Numbered from the stretch's first letter, positions 8,805 to 17,844 are shown. The stretch is 64,000 bases of DNA from Pseudanabaena sp. BC1403 (GCF_002914585.1 NZ_PDDM01000013.1:62001-126000); one strand, 5' to 3'. Made by a program: numbers and translations. Notes: generated by a model not told the origin, from the letters alone.

Positions 8805-10286
8805 CTAGTCTTCATAGATTACCTCAAAAACTTCGACTAGTTTCTTTTTTCCTTTGACAGGCAGAGTTCCAAACTCCCTAAACTTAAAATTTGACTGTGT
8901 TGCATCATAGACACTGCGTGTCACCAAAATCTGACCACCTTTTGCTAATCCCTGCAACCGAGAAGCAATGTTCATCTCATCACCGATCGCAGTGTAGTCC
9001 ATATGCTGAGGCGAGCCAATATTACCAACAATCACATCCCCAGAACTAATACCAATTCCTGTAATGAAGTTCTCACGAATCCAGTCAATCGGCAAATTTT
9101 TGATCCGCTTTTGCATATTGATCGCCGCTGCGATCGCCCAATATTCACGATCTGCGATCGCCGACGGAGCGCCAAACATCGCCACAATCATATCGCCAAC
9201 AAACTTATTTACCGTTCCCTGATGATTGAAAATCACATCCACCATCTGCGTAAAATATTCATTGAGATAAGTCACAAGTTGCTCTGGCTCTAATTCTTCA
9301 CACTTAGTCGTAAAATTACGAATATCAGAGAACAACATGGCAATTCTCCTCTTACTGGTAGTTAGTGATACTTCCTCTTTCTCATTAATTACTGCCTCGG
9401 CCACCTGTGGCGAGAGATAGCGCTCTAAATTATTTTTGATTCTTTGTTCCCTCAATTTACTCTCATGAAGAAGCGCATTCTCGATTACTCCAGAAGCTTG
9501 AGTAACAATTGCGGTAAATAGCTTCAGATCTTGAGATGTATAATTAACAGGCTCAGAATTACTAATATTAACTACACCAATAGTTCGATCTTTGGCAAGA
9601 ATTGGCGCACAAATGATCGCATAACAGTCATTTTCATTGACGATATAGCGATGATCTTGTGTCGCATCATTAACTAGCTCAGGTATCCCTGTGGTAAATA
9701 CATAACCTGCGATCCCCTTACTTGAATGAGTCTGTAGGCTATTTACATTTTCGGCAGTGCCTCTAGCCGACACAATTTCCAGACAATTAGTTTGATGATT
9801 ATGTAGCATCACTGATGCGCTGGTAGATGGGATTAACCGACCAGCCTCTTCAAGCACCAGAGTTCCGATTTCCTTCACATCCAAACAGTTCGACATTTTG
9901 CTTGCGATCGTATAGAGCAGATTAATCTCTCGGTATTTATCTAAAGCATCAGCCACCAGAGTTTTCTGCTCAAATTCACGGTTGGCTAAATAACTCAAAA
10001 AATCAGCAACTTGCTCAACTTGTTCGTTACCTATTACCCATCCTAATATCTCATCGCCGAGTAGTACAGGGATTTTATTTAAGCAATCATTTACGGTCAG
10101 TTTCTCAATGCTTTCTGGACTGTTTTTACTAAGAGTATTTGCCGTATCCATTCCCAAATCTGTAACCAAAACCATTCCTTCTTGATCTTGAATTACAATC
10201 GGAGAACTCAGTTTAGAAATCAACCCTCTCAACAAGGATAGTGTTTTTCTTTTGAGCAGCATCTTCTTGAGACTAACAGATTGCAT
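8805..10286 (-). CDS. GAF domain class III adenylate cyclase
   Basis: A 493-residue soluble signalling enzyme that makes cAMP. A GAF domain covers about residues 120-270 and a class III cyclase catalytic domain residues 310-490. Metal-binding aspartates D321 (FSDIRNFT) and D365 (VGDMIVAMFG), the substrate-specifying lysine K361 (VNKFVGD), the YTAIGDEMNIASRL segment (431-444) with its threonine, and the catalytic Asn and Arg are all intact, so adenylate rather than guanylate cyclase is likely. A coiled signalling helix (about 270-300) joins the two domains. The ligand of the GAF domain is unknown. It heads a minus-strand signalling group. Confidence 0.93.
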   Translation of the reverse strand: MQSVSLKKMLLKRKTLSLLRGLISKLSSPIVIQDQEGMVLVTDLGMDTANTLSKNSPESIEKLTVNDCLNKIPVLLGDEILGWVIGNEQVEQVADFLSYLANREFEQKTLVADALDKYREINLLYTIASKMSNCLDVKEIGTLVLEEAGRLIPSTSASVMLHNHQTNCLEIVSARGTAENVNSLQTHSSKGIAGYVFTTGIPELVNDATQDHRYIVNENDCYAIICAPILAKDRTIGVVNISNSEPVNYTSQDLKLFTAIVTQASGVIENALLHESKLREQRIKNNLERYLSPQVAEAVINEKEEVSLTTSKRRIAMLFSDIRNFTTKCEELEPEQLVTYLNEYFTQMVDVIFNHQGTVNKFVGDMIVAMFGAPSAIADREYWAIAAAINMQKRIKNLPIDWIRENFITGIGISSGDVIVGNIGSPQHMDYTAIGDEMNIASRLQGLAKGGQILVTRSVYDATQSNFKFREFGTLPVKGKKKLVEVFEVIYED

Positions 10287-10840
10287 AAGTTAAGAATTGT
10301 ATTAATGACATTTGATATTTAGAATGGGTGGTTCCAAGCACCGGCCATTCTAAATATGATAACGACTAATAGAGTAGAAACAAACGCCATAATGCTGAGT
10401 AAGTAGAAGAATATTCGCCTTGAAATCTATCATCTGCATAAGTTTATAGAATCGAGAAGAAATAATTTGTATATTTTCAAGAATTTTCAGAGTTATTCTC
10501 TTTGTTCAGGGGAAGTTTCTCAAAATTTACTTGCATCAATCATTTTAAAAACGATTTAGGGGCATCACCTATAGCCGCCTAAATTCCCGATCAAACGAGC
10601 CACAATAAATTCTTTAAAAGTTTTGCAAAGCAAAACTTTTAAAGAATTTGTTAGTTCAGGTTTGGTTGCAAAGCTTTTTTTTAAGATACTCCGCAAGAAG
10701 ATGACATCATTCAGAGTTACCGATCGCTTAAGTTAAATAGCTGAATTTCTATCAGGAAGTTTTTTATTGAGCTTACCTTTGCTAGACTGAACTTAATTCT
10801 TGAGACATAACATAAAAATAAGGAATCGGGTAAGTTTAAT
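10287..10840. other. Long divergent intergenic region with palindromes
   Basis: No gene is visible in this 554-bp AT-rich region between the divergent cyclase and VWA genes. It contains a 13-bp inverted repeat (10315-10327 with 10345-10357) close to the cyclase start and a family B palindrome (10607-10626 with 10630-10649, loop AAA, core TTTTGC/GCAAAA). The promoters of both flanking genes should lie here, but no clear regulatory box was recognised. Confidence 0.6.
10607..10649. repeat. Family B palindrome (20-bp arms)
   Basis: Perfect 20-bp arms with a 3-nt loop AAA. The right flank (GTTCAGGTTTGGTTGCAAAGC) resembles the flanks of other family B copies. Confidence 0.8.
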
Positions 10841-11731
10841 ATGCCTTACTCAGCAGAAATCAGTCGCCGTCAACCTAGTTGTTTCCTATTCCTCATCGAT
10901 CAATCTGGATCAATGGCGGATGCATTTTCTAACGATAGTGCGAGCAAGGGGACAGCGAAAGGTGCAAATGAAAGCTTACATAAGACTAGTGAATCGATTC
11001 AGAAAGCACAAGCAGTTGCTGATGCGGTAAATCGCTTGCTGGATTCACTTGGGCAACGATGCGTCAAGGGTAACGAAATTTACGATTACTTTGATGTTGG
11101 CGTAATTGGTTACAACAGTGAAGTTTCATCAGCTCTGAATGGGATTGCTGGTGAGAACGCGATCGCTCCAATCGGCAAAATATATGAAAATCCGTCTGAA
11201 TTAGAAAAACGCGCTCAAAAACTACCTGATGGTATGGGCGGTTTAGTTGAAGTCTACAATGACTTTCCCATTTGGTTTAAGCCGATCGCTAGTGGTGGAA
11301 CAGCCATGTGCAGCGTATTTGCACTAGCGCGAATTTTGCTAGAGGACTGGATTGAGAAACACCCTAATAGCTATCCACCGACGATTATCAATATTACCGA
11401 TGGCGAATCTACAGATGGAGACCCGACAGAAGAAGCGATTAACCTCAAAAAATTGAGTACTTCTGACGGTTCAGTTCTGCTTTATAACATCCATCTCTCC
11501 GCAGAATATACACAACCTGTATCTTTCCCAAATACAGCAGAAGTATTGAGTGACCCATATGCTCGTTTAATGTTTGATCTATCTAGCCCTCTTCCCTATG
11601 CTGCCCAGAAAGCAGCTGAAAAAGAAGGCTATAAAATCACACCTGACGCTAAAGCATTTATGTTTAATGCCGATCCTGTGAAACTAATTCAGTTTCTTGA
11701 TATTGGTACTCGTACCGAAAACTTACGATAG
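10841..11731 (+). CDS. Stand-alone VWA domain protein
   Basis: A 296-residue cytosolic VWA protein, different in sequence from the VWA at 6.9 kb. The MIDAS motif is DQSGS at residues 20-24, with a threonine in SGGTAMCS near 152 and ITDGESTDGDP near 185. There is little beyond the VWA fold. Proteins of this kind (TerY/YfbK-like) occur in Ser/Thr phosphorylation and stress systems, and this fits the nearby FHA and response regulator genes; the functional link is inference. It converges with rlpA, and a short imperfect stem at about 11728-11763 separates them. Confidence 0.85.
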   Translation: MPYSAEISRRQPSCFLFLIDQSGSMADAFSNDSASKGTAKGANESLHKTSESIQKAQAVADAVNRLLDSLGQRCVKGNEIYDYFDVGVIGYNSEVSSALNGIAGENAIAPIGKIYENPSELEKRAQKLPDGMGGLVEVYNDFPIWFKPIASGGTAMCSVFALARILLEDWIEKHPNSYPPTIINITDGESTDGDPTEEAINLKKLSTSDGSVLLYNIHLSAEYTQPVSFPNTAEVLSDPYARLMFDLSSPLPYAAQKAAEKEGYKITPDAKAFMFNADPVKLIQFLDIGTRTENLR

Positions 11732-11759
11732 ATAAAAAGGCGGAGCAACGTTTTTCTAT

Positions 11760-12584
11760 CTAATTGTTCGACACCAATACTGTTGCCGTGATTGGCACAA
11801 CGCCCGCTTCATCGCTATTAAGTGCGATCGCAGCTGCATGGGACAAATCAAGATTGCGATCACCTACATAGGGACCGCGATCGTTAATTCTTACTACTAC
11901 TGACTTCCCATTTTGCTGGTTAGTAACTTTGAGATAAGTGTCAAAGGGTAAACTAGGATGAGCCGCAGTGAAATCTTGCTGTTCAAATTGCTCACCTGAA
12001 GCCGTCTGCCTCCCTTGAAAATAGGGCCCATACCAAGAAGCAATGCCATCAATCTGTTCATCAGTCGTAGCTAATTGATGCATTTGTTTTTGAGCTTCTA
12101 CTAAAGTTAGTGGCTCTGCACCTGCACTAACCCTCAAGTTATTAATCCATTGCGTCAGTTTTAGCGAAGGGTTAACATACTCTGACTTAGGAATTTTAAA
12201 TAGGATCGTATCTTTGTATTTACCAATATATTCACCATTTAAGACTACAACTTCTAGGTGATTTGGATCAAAGTCTGTAGCATTCATCGTAATGGAAAGT
12301 TGAGCCGCAGTGATTAATGCTTTAGGCAAATCTTTAACCCAAAATGCTGGTTGGTTATTCACCATAATCATCCATTCGTCGGCAGATTTTGACCGAAATT
12401 CGATCACATGTTTATTGTTTTTGGATGCTAATAAATAATTACTTTCAAAAGATTTATCTTGATTAGTTATGGGAGAATTATAACTAATTGGTTGATTAAA
12501 AGTGTCACTTACAATTGTTGGTGAAGACGCACCAGAAATAAGCGAAACCAGAGGAATCGCCCAAAGAGCAGATGATGTAGACAT
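11760..12584 (-). CDS. rlpA: RlpA-like septal ring lytic transglycosylase
   Basis: A 274-residue exported protein. A hydrophobic N-terminus (about residues 5-22) acts as signal sequence. The C-terminal double-psi beta-barrel (about 180-272) carries IASWYGPYFQGRQTASGE and the catalytic-site segment RINDRGPYVGDRNLDLS, typical of RlpA, which cleaves denuded peptidoglycan at septa. The preceding ~150 residues are a cyanobacterial extension without a recognised fold. There is no SPOR domain. It has a long AT-rich upstream region of its own. Confidence 0.88.
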   Translation of the reverse strand: MSTSSALWAIPLVSLISGASSPTIVSDTFNQPISYNSPITNQDKSFESNYLLASKNNKHVIEFRSKSADEWMIMVNNQPAFWVKDLPKALITAAQLSITMNATDFDPNHLEVVVLNGEYIGKYKDTILFKIPKSEYVNPSLKLTQWINNLRVSAGAEPLTLVEAQKQMHQLATTDEQIDGIASWYGPYFQGRQTASGEQFEQQDFTAAHPSLPFDTYLKVTNQQNGKSVVVRINDRGPYVGDRNLDLSHAAAIALNSDEAGVVPITATVLVSNN

Positions 12585-13326
12585 AGTTTTTAGATGTTAA
12601 GCAACAAAGATGTTTTTTAGGCAATAGCTGAAAAATAAGCAACTTTTACAATGCTTATTTAGTAGGGATAAAAAAATAAATTAGTAGTTAACATAGATAA
12701 ATTTGAAATTCAAGATACTTAATATGTGAGATTTAAAATTAATTTATAAAGTAGCAGCCGTTTTTAAACTACGATATTAGTGGGGATCATAAATCATCCT
12801 TGAGAAAGAGATAAAACTATTAGTATCTAATTTGACAAAAAAATTCAGCCAAAACTTTGATCACTATCGGTATAAGTGGGATAGTTACTCGATTATTGAT
12901 AAGATTTGCGATCGCAAATTACAATATATACACATTAATTTTGTGAGCTATATATACCTCTTTTACCTGAGTGTATGTGAGTAGTTTCAAGGAAATAGTT
13001 GCTTTTTTTGATTCATCGCTATTGTCCAGTCAAAAAAATTATGAAAGGCAGTGGGAAGCGGAGTCTCTCGTATTTTTTTGTTTTCACTAGCTCTAGCGAC
13101 AGCTTCAAGTCAAGCTATTTTGCTGATGTTTGCTCGATTTTTTATCGCTAGTGTATTGAAATGTCTCGGATAATTCCTCTATAGCGTGGATTGCTAACTA
13201 AAACTTAGCGATGCCCGCTATTTTATTTTTTACGCAATAATACAAATTTAAATCCCAAAAGAGAGTTGCGGCGCAGAGCGCCGCAACTCTCTTTTTTTTG
13301 AAAAGCCTTGCTTTGCAAGGCTTTTC
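12585..13326. other. 742-bp gene-free region ending in two stacked hairpins
   Basis: No coding region, RNA gene or regulatory motif could be supported in 12585-13255, which is AT-rich with a single HIP1 octamer near 12910. The end holds a GC-core palindrome (13257-13274 with 13278-13295, loop AGA, followed by T residues) and a second 12-bp palindrome (13300-13311 with 13315-13326, loop TTT) abutting the stop codon of the J-domain gene. Confidence 0.55.
13257..13326 (-). terminator. Tandem hairpins after the J-domain/pentapeptide gene
   Basis: Two perfect hairpins in series, with 18-bp arms (GC core GCGGCGC) and 12-bp arms. They lie directly behind the stop of the minus-strand gene. They are probable transcription terminators but also match the dispersed palindrome style (3-nt loops). 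Confidence 0.6.
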
Positions 13327-14226
13327 TTATGAGTGAACTGAACCATTAGGCATCGTTGCCCCTTTGAAATTGACATTCGTTAGTTTGACCATAACTTTTT
13401 CGCCAAACCCAACTTTTGCACCGCTTAAATCTGCACCGCTTAAATCTGCACCACTTAAATCTGCACCAATTAAATTAGCGCCGCGTAGATCTGCATTTTG
13501 TAAATTGGCTTGAAATAGATTTGCCCGAAACAAATTTGCACCTTGCAGGTTTGCGCCTTGGAAATTGACGCGATGCAAGAAAGCATCAGTCAAGTCAGCA
13601 TTACTAAGATTGGCATAGCTAAGATTACGCCCCTCTAAATATTTTTCGCGCAGATTCGCCCCCCTAAAATCGGCTCCAGTTAAGTCAGGCTTTTGGGGCT
13701 TTTGTGCAGCTTGAGTAGATTCATAGGTTTTACTATGCGTCTCTGGCTGAGGATTGGCTTGCTTGCTGGTTTGTTGGCGGGACTGTGCAGATTGGTAAGA
13801 CTGATAGGATTGGTAAGACTGAGATTGATATTGCGATTGATGGGGACGATAACGTTCAGAAGAATGTTCAGAAGTTTGTTGTTGCGCTTGGTATGTGCTT
13901 TGCTGGGCGCTCTGGTACTTACTTTGATATCTAGTTTGGTGTTGGTGATATTGCCGATTACTTTGGTTTCCAGTTTGATGGGAAGTGTGATGAGAATGTT
14001 TAGCTTGGGAATTGGATACTTTCTGTTCAGCTGCCTTGCGTAAACTATCCCTTGCGTGGTTAATCTCTTTAAGTTTTTCTTGAGCTTGGAGTTGCTGTTG
14101 CACATTCTCTCTTGGAATGCGATCGGGATGCCACTGCAAAGCCAGCACTTTATAAGCTTTATTGACATCTTCTAAGGTTGCGTTAGATGTCAAACCTAGA
14201 AGTTTGTAGCATTGATCGATTTCCAT
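13327..14226 (-). CDS. J-domain / pentapeptide-repeat fusion protein
   Basis: A 299-residue protein. Residues 4-70 are a J-domain with the HPD motif at 33-35, able to stimulate an Hsp70 ATPase. Residues 80-170 are a low-complexity Gln/Ser/His/Tyr linker with repeated SYQSYQSYQ-type units. The C-terminal third (about 178-280) is a pentapeptide-repeat beta-helix with ADLSGADLSG and ANLFRANLFQANLQ runs. The J-domain suggests recruitment of DnaK to whatever the beta-helix binds (inference). It ends with SVHS. The coding repeat ADLSGADLSGADLSG is also a DNA tandem repeat at about 13420-13470. Confidence 0.88.
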   Translation of the reverse strand: MEIDQCYKLLGLTSNATLEDVNKAYKVLALQWHPDRIPRENVQQQLQAQEKLKEINHARDSLRKAAEQKVSNSQAKHSHHTSHQTGNQSNRQYHQHQTRYQSKYQSAQQSTYQAQQQTSEHSSERYRPHQSQYQSQSYQSYQSYQSAQSRQQTSKQANPQPETHSKTYESTQAAQKPQKPDLTGADFRGANLREKYLEGRNLSYANLSNADLTDAFLHRVNFQGANLQGANLFRANLFQANLQNADLRGANLIGADLSGADLSGADLSGAKVGFGEKVMVKLTNVNFKGATMPNGSVHS

Positions 14227-14372
14227 ATTTGTCGATTCCTCAGCACCAGAGAGTTTTAGTTTACGCTGACAATCGATCCCAAGTGTATCAAAACAACCAA
14301 GTCAAAACCCACAGCGTAAATTTAATTAATTTTTAAAACCAAATATAGCTGTCGCCAAGTGTACTAGGACAT

Positions 14373-14427
14373 AACCCCCAAGAAGTGATTGGCGGCGCTT
14401 TGCGCCGCCAATCACTTCTTGGGGGTT
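14373..14427. repeat. Family A palindrome (26-bp arms)
   Basis: Perfect arms 14373-14398 and 14402-14427, loop TTT, core GGCGGCGC/GCGCCGCC. Flanks ACTAGGACAT on the left and GCCCTAAGACA on the right match the TTAGGACA/TGTCCTAAG flanks of other family A copies. The left end TATAGCTGTCGCCAAGTG recurs in inverted orientation near 57245. Confidence 0.85.
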
Positions 14428-14447
14428 GATTTGCCCTAAGACAAGTG

Positions 14448-14550
14448 ATACCAATTCACAAAAGTGTGGCAACACTTCCGTGAATTAAAAACCAAACCCA
14501 GTAAGGGTTTTAAAAACACAAAATGGCTAAGCCATTTTGTGTTTTGGTAT
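14448..14550 (-). repeat. Family C 103-bp two-hairpin element, copy 1
   Basis: Bounded by ATACCAA and TTGGTAT. It contains one imperfect hairpin (TTCAC...GTGAA type) and one perfect hairpin with core AAAATGGC/GCCATTTT around loop TAA. In reverse complement it matches the copy at 59594-59696 at about 100 of 103 positions by eye; two of the three differences fall in the hairpin loop. Confidence 0.88.
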
Positions 14551-14595
14551 GACTGTAGCTATAGTTGTTGAAGCGAGCATAGACCGCCGCAACAA

Positions 14596-15681
14596 CTATT
14601 TGGTTTTAGTTCCTAAGTATTCACAAATCGCTTGATTAATAGCTACCTCACCATGCATATCTAGTCGATCTGCATTTACCAAGTCTGGGGCTTGAGGTGG
14701 CACATTTAGAAATGACCAGTCACCTTCATAAAACTCTTGAGGCGAAATAATCAAATGCTCGGCGTAGTTTTTCACCCCAGCAATCAAAGTCTCTGCTTCT
14801 AAAAAGCCCTCACGAGTGAGACAAACCATCGGAATACCAACGCGCAAAGCTTCAGCTAATGTGCCATACCCTGGTTTGGTGACGAGCCGATCGCATACCA
14901 CCATCAGATCGACAGGACGGAGCCGATCACAATTAGCTTTAGTCAGATTTGGCAAATCTGGGGCATCGCGATCAAAGGTGACAAATTGCCAATCGGGAAA
15001 GTTGGCAAGATTTTGGTAAGGAATTGATTGCAGGCTTAGCCCCCCAAAAGTAAGCAGAGCTGTAGGGCGATCGCTATCTAAATTAAATTTATCAAGTAAA
15101 TATTCCGCCGAATATTTAGGCTTAGCGCCAGTTAGCCCCACATCTTCAATATTGGGAAAACACGCCATTGGTTCCGCAAAGGGTAAGCGAAATAGGCGAT
15201 CGCAATGACCGTAAGTTTCTGATAGGCGATCGGCCATTTCCATAAACTTGCCCCCCCAATCGCGATAAATAAAATCCCAGCCAAAATTTCCTGCCATCCA
15301 ACAAGGAATTTTGGCAGCTTTAGCGATCTCCGCAACCATTGGCGGAATATCACCGAATATTAGATCAACTTGATTTTCTTGGAGAAACTTGACTTCAGCT
15401 TCGATCAAATCTGCTTGCTGTTCGCGAATCTGTTGCCATGCGTCAAAAGTTGCCTCGCGATCGACTTGTAAGCTATCAAGCTGAATTACGCCCACATCAA
15501 ACACACGCGGATGATAAACAAAGTCTCCTTCGATATATTCTTCCAATAACCAACGCGGAGCCGTCGTCGCAATAATTAATTTAATATCAGGCGATCGCTG
15601 TTGCAGATCAGCAAGGACAGCCGCAGTGCGCGTGGCATGACCAAAACCGTGGTTGGTAATTGCAGTATATAAAGTGGGCAT
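14596..15681 (-). CDS. MurG/GT28-like glycosyltransferase
   Basis: A 361-residue GT-B fold glycosyltransferase-like protein. The N-terminal ITNHGFGHATRTAAVLADL segment (residues 8-26) is the glycine-rich loop typical of UDP-glycosyltransferases and MurG-like enzymes, and the C-terminal TKPGYGTLAEALRVGIPMV (about 273-291) is the nucleotide-sugar binding motif. There is no signal peptide, so it should work at the cytoplasmic face. The acceptor is unknown. It lies 14 bp downstream of the EamA gene's stop on the same strand, so the two may be co-transcribed. Confidence 0.8.
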   Translation of the reverse strand: MPTLYTAITNHGFGHATRTAAVLADLQQRSPDIKLIIATTAPRWLLEEYIEGDFVYHPRVFDVGVIQLDSLQVDREATFDAWQQIREQQADLIEAEVKFLQENQVDLIFGDIPPMVAEIAKAAKIPCWMAGNFGWDFIYRDWGGKFMEMADRLSETYGHCDRLFRLPFAEPMACFPNIEDVGLTGAKPKYSAEYLLDKFNLDSDRPTALLTFGGLSLQSIPYQNLANFPDWQFVTFDRDAPDLPNLTKANCDRLRPVDLMVVCDRLVTKPGYGTLAEALRVGIPMVCLTREGFLEAETLIAGVKNYAEHLIISPQEFYEGDWSFLNVPPQAPDLVNADRLDMHGEVAINQAICEYLGTKTK

Positions 15682-15695
15682 ATGTCTATCAGTAT

Positions 15696-16775
15696 TTATT
15701 CACGCATTCGGGATTCATTGACAGGATTTTGTAAAACTGGCAAAACCGAATTAATTACGACTTGTTCAGCAGCTGGCAGCATCGTGCTAGCAGACACTTC
15801 TAACTCATCATGATCATTTTGTTCGTCATTACTATCTTGTCCTGCTCCGCGCATACTGACAAGATATATGCTGCTCAAGGTCAAAATTACGCCAATCCAT
15901 TGCACCAGCGTCAAGTGCTCACCCAAAAAAAGGCTGCTAAACATGAGAGCAAAGACTGGTGTCGAGAAGGTCAAAGCGCTCAAGGTAGTCAAACTTCCTG
16001 AAGAGGCAAAAAAGAAAAATAATCCATAGGCGATCGCACTACCCATAACTGCCATATATGCCATCCCCAGCCAACCCCAAGCACTCAAGTCTTGCCATTG
16101 ATTCTGCTCGATTTGGGTGGATAGAAATAATAAAGGCAACCCACCTATAATCATGTGCCAACCAGTTGCCATAACGGGATCTGCGTAGCGCACCACAGGA
16201 CGAATCAAAATCGTACCGATCGCCATTGATAATGATGCGCCCAACATAAACCACTCACCGAGAGTAAATACTCCCGCTTCTAAAACTGTGGCAAAATCGC
16301 CTTCTAGTAAAGCTGTCATCAATTCTGATGGCAACCCAATTAGCCCAATTCCCGCTATGCCCACAAATAATCCAAGCGTTGCCCCAATTCCAATTCTCTC
16401 TTTGTATAAAACCGCAGCCATCACCGCCACTGCGAGGGGTTGAGAATCGATCAGTAATGAGCCAAGCCCCGCATTAGTCCGCACTAAGCCTTGCGCCAAA
16501 AAACCTTGAAACATCGTGCCATCGACTAATGCAAACAAAATAATCCATAACCAAGCTTGCCAACCTTTGGGCTGCTTCCTACCAAAATAAGCCGCGCCTA
16601 AAACCAGCAATATTCCTGCGGGAATCAAACGTACAGTCGCCATGAACATCGGGCTAGTCTCAGGCAATAATGCTTTCATCACCACCATTGCTGTCCCCCA
16701 AAGGAAAAATGGCGCAATTATTAAGGGGGATTGACGAGTTAGTCCTGAGGTACTGGCTGGTGTAGATGACTGCAT
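15696..16775 (-). CDS. EamA family (DMT superfamily) transporter
   Basis: A 359-residue permease with about ten hydrophobic segments and two EamA repeats (roughly residues 15-150 and 170-305). The motif PFFLWGTAMVVMKALLPETSP near the start and LGEHLTLVQWIGVILTLSSI in the last helices are characteristic. The C-terminus (about 310-359) is a charged cytoplasmic tail. I chose the ATG at 16775; an in-frame TTG at 16802 would add nine residues. It precedes the glycosyltransferase gene. The substrate is unknown; the family exports amino acids and other metabolites. Confidence 0.88.
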   Translation of the reverse strand: MQSSTPASTSGLTRQSPLIIAPFFLWGTAMVVMKALLPETSPMFMATVRLIPAGILLVLGAAYFGRKQPKGWQAWLWIILFALVDGTMFQGFLAQGLVRTNAGLGSLLIDSQPLAVAVMAAVLYKERIGIGATLGLFVGIAGIGLIGLPSELMTALLEGDFATVLEAGVFTLGEWFMLGASLSMAIGTILIRPVVRYADPVMATGWHMIIGGLPLLFLSTQIEQNQWQDLSAWGWLGMAYMAVMGSAIAYGLFFFFASSGSLTTLSALTFSTPVFALMFSSLFLGEHLTLVQWIGVILTLSSIYLVSMRGAGQDSNDEQNDHDELEVSASTMLPAAEQVVINSVLPVLQNPVNESRMRE

Positions 16776-17442
16776 ATTGTAGGAGTTGGATAGGAATTGC
16801 AAATTTTGCTTGCGAACAGCTTATAGCTTTCGCCAGTCTGACAGCACTCTGATCTCAAACCCGAACCAAAAAAATTTTTAAAAGTTTGGCGAAGCCAAAC
16901 TTTCAAAAAATTTCTTGTGATTTGATCAGAAATTGCTGTAAAACTCAAGAAGCGCAGCATTGCGCTTCTTGAGTTTTAATAAGAAGTATTAACAATATTA
17001 TCTCGATCAAAAACCAGAATTTTGAATCATAGCCAACAAAGTACGGAAGAATCCATCGAAAGGAATGCATTGCGTTCTTTTTGATAGTCATTCTGGTGGG
17101 GCATGTCCTCAAAACTCAGGAATTTATCAGAAAAACTTGAACTTTTGTGAAGTGCTTGCCCTGTATGCGTTACACTAATTCGACTTAAAAACAAAATCCT
17201 GAAATGCTTGCAGCCAGAGCTTTTCAGGGCTTCAGCAAAGAATTGTGGCAATAAGTATTTAAAAAAAACTGCTCAAATCCCTACAAATTAATCGTTGTGT
17301 ATATACACAAGTGGCAAGTTGCTATTAGAATGATCAAACAGAAGTCATAGTCAGTGCGGCTTCCACAAAAAGCGATCGCACAAATATTTCTTTGACATTA
17401 AACTCATACTCACAAATCATCTCTATATATAAGGGGAAACCT
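16776..17442. other. Intergenic region with palindromes and an unidentified block
   Basis: The segment holds a degenerate family B hairpin (16872-16890 with 16894-16913, loop GAA), a perfect 17-bp hairpin (16940-16956 with 16961-16977, loop GCAT), and an unrecognised block at about 17027-17251 that is open on the minus strand for 74 codons but has no protein family I know. The HU promoter lies in the last ~150 bp; the ribosome site AAGGGG is at 17431-17436. Confidence 0.55.
16940..16977. repeat. 17-bp palindrome
   Basis: Perfect arms with a 4-nt loop GCAT and core AGCGCA/TGCGCT, lying between two genes that both point away, so it is unlikely to be only a terminator. Confidence 0.65.
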
Positions 17443-17742
17443 ATGAACAAAGGTGAACTAGTTGATGCTATTGCTAAAAAAGCTACCGAAAAGGGCTTGT
17501 CAGTCAATAAAAAGACTGCCGACGAAGTTCTTTCTGCAACGCTTGAAGTAATCATCGATACTGTAGCTGGCGGAGACAAAGTAACTTTGGTTGGATTTGG
17601 CTCCTTTGAAGCTCGCGATCGCAAAGCCCGCGAAGGTCGCAACCCTAAGACTGGCGAAAAGATGGAAATCCCTGCAACTAAGGTTCCTGCCTTCTCTGCT
17701 GGTAAGTCCTTCAAAGAACAAGTCAGCCCTCCTTCTGACTAA
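17443..17742 (+). CDS. hup: HU-family histone-like DNA-binding protein
   Basis: A 99-residue HU homologue that dimerises and bends DNA. The whole chain fits the family, from MNKGELVDAIAKKA to the DNA-contacting arm with FGSFEARDRKAREGRNPKTG (about residues 49-68) and a short extra tail SPPSD. The start at 17443 is fixed by family length and by the ribosome site AAGGGG seven bases upstream; an in-frame upstream ATG at 17392 would add 17 unrelated residues. It is a single gene followed by a clear rho-independent terminator. Confidence 0.97.
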   Translation: MNKGELVDAIAKKATEKGLSVNKKTADEVLSATLEVIIDTVAGGDKVTLVGFGSFEARDRKAREGRNPKTGEKMEIPATKVPAFSAGKSFKEQVSPPSD

Positions 17743-17750
17743 TTCTTGAA

Positions 17751-17784
17751 AAAAGAGGATGCGCTAAGCGCATCCTCTTTTTTT
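17751..17784 (+). terminator. Rho-independent terminator of the HU gene
   Basis: A 14-bp perfect stem (17751-17764 with 17768-17781), loop TAA, followed by a run of T residues, starts nine bases after the HU stop codon. Confidence 0.9.
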
Positions 17785-17844
17785 TTGTTGACAAGCCCAC
17801 AAATAAGCTCAAGACTAGACTAAAGCTGAGAGCTTGCAATACCC

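Larger units (their letters stand above)
14227..14595. other. Intergenic region made of palindromic repeats
   Basis: About half of this 369-bp stretch is repeat: a family A element (stem 14373-14427, flanks from about 14345) directly followed by a complete 103-bp family C element (14448-14550). No gene is visible. The glycosyltransferase ends at 14596, so these repeats sit at its 3' side and at the 5' side of the J-domain gene. Confidence 0.7.

Noticed and set aside
13680-14168. Long alternative frames opposite or within the J-domain gene
   Set aside because: They result from the low-complexity Gln/Ser linker; the J-domain frame has clear homology.
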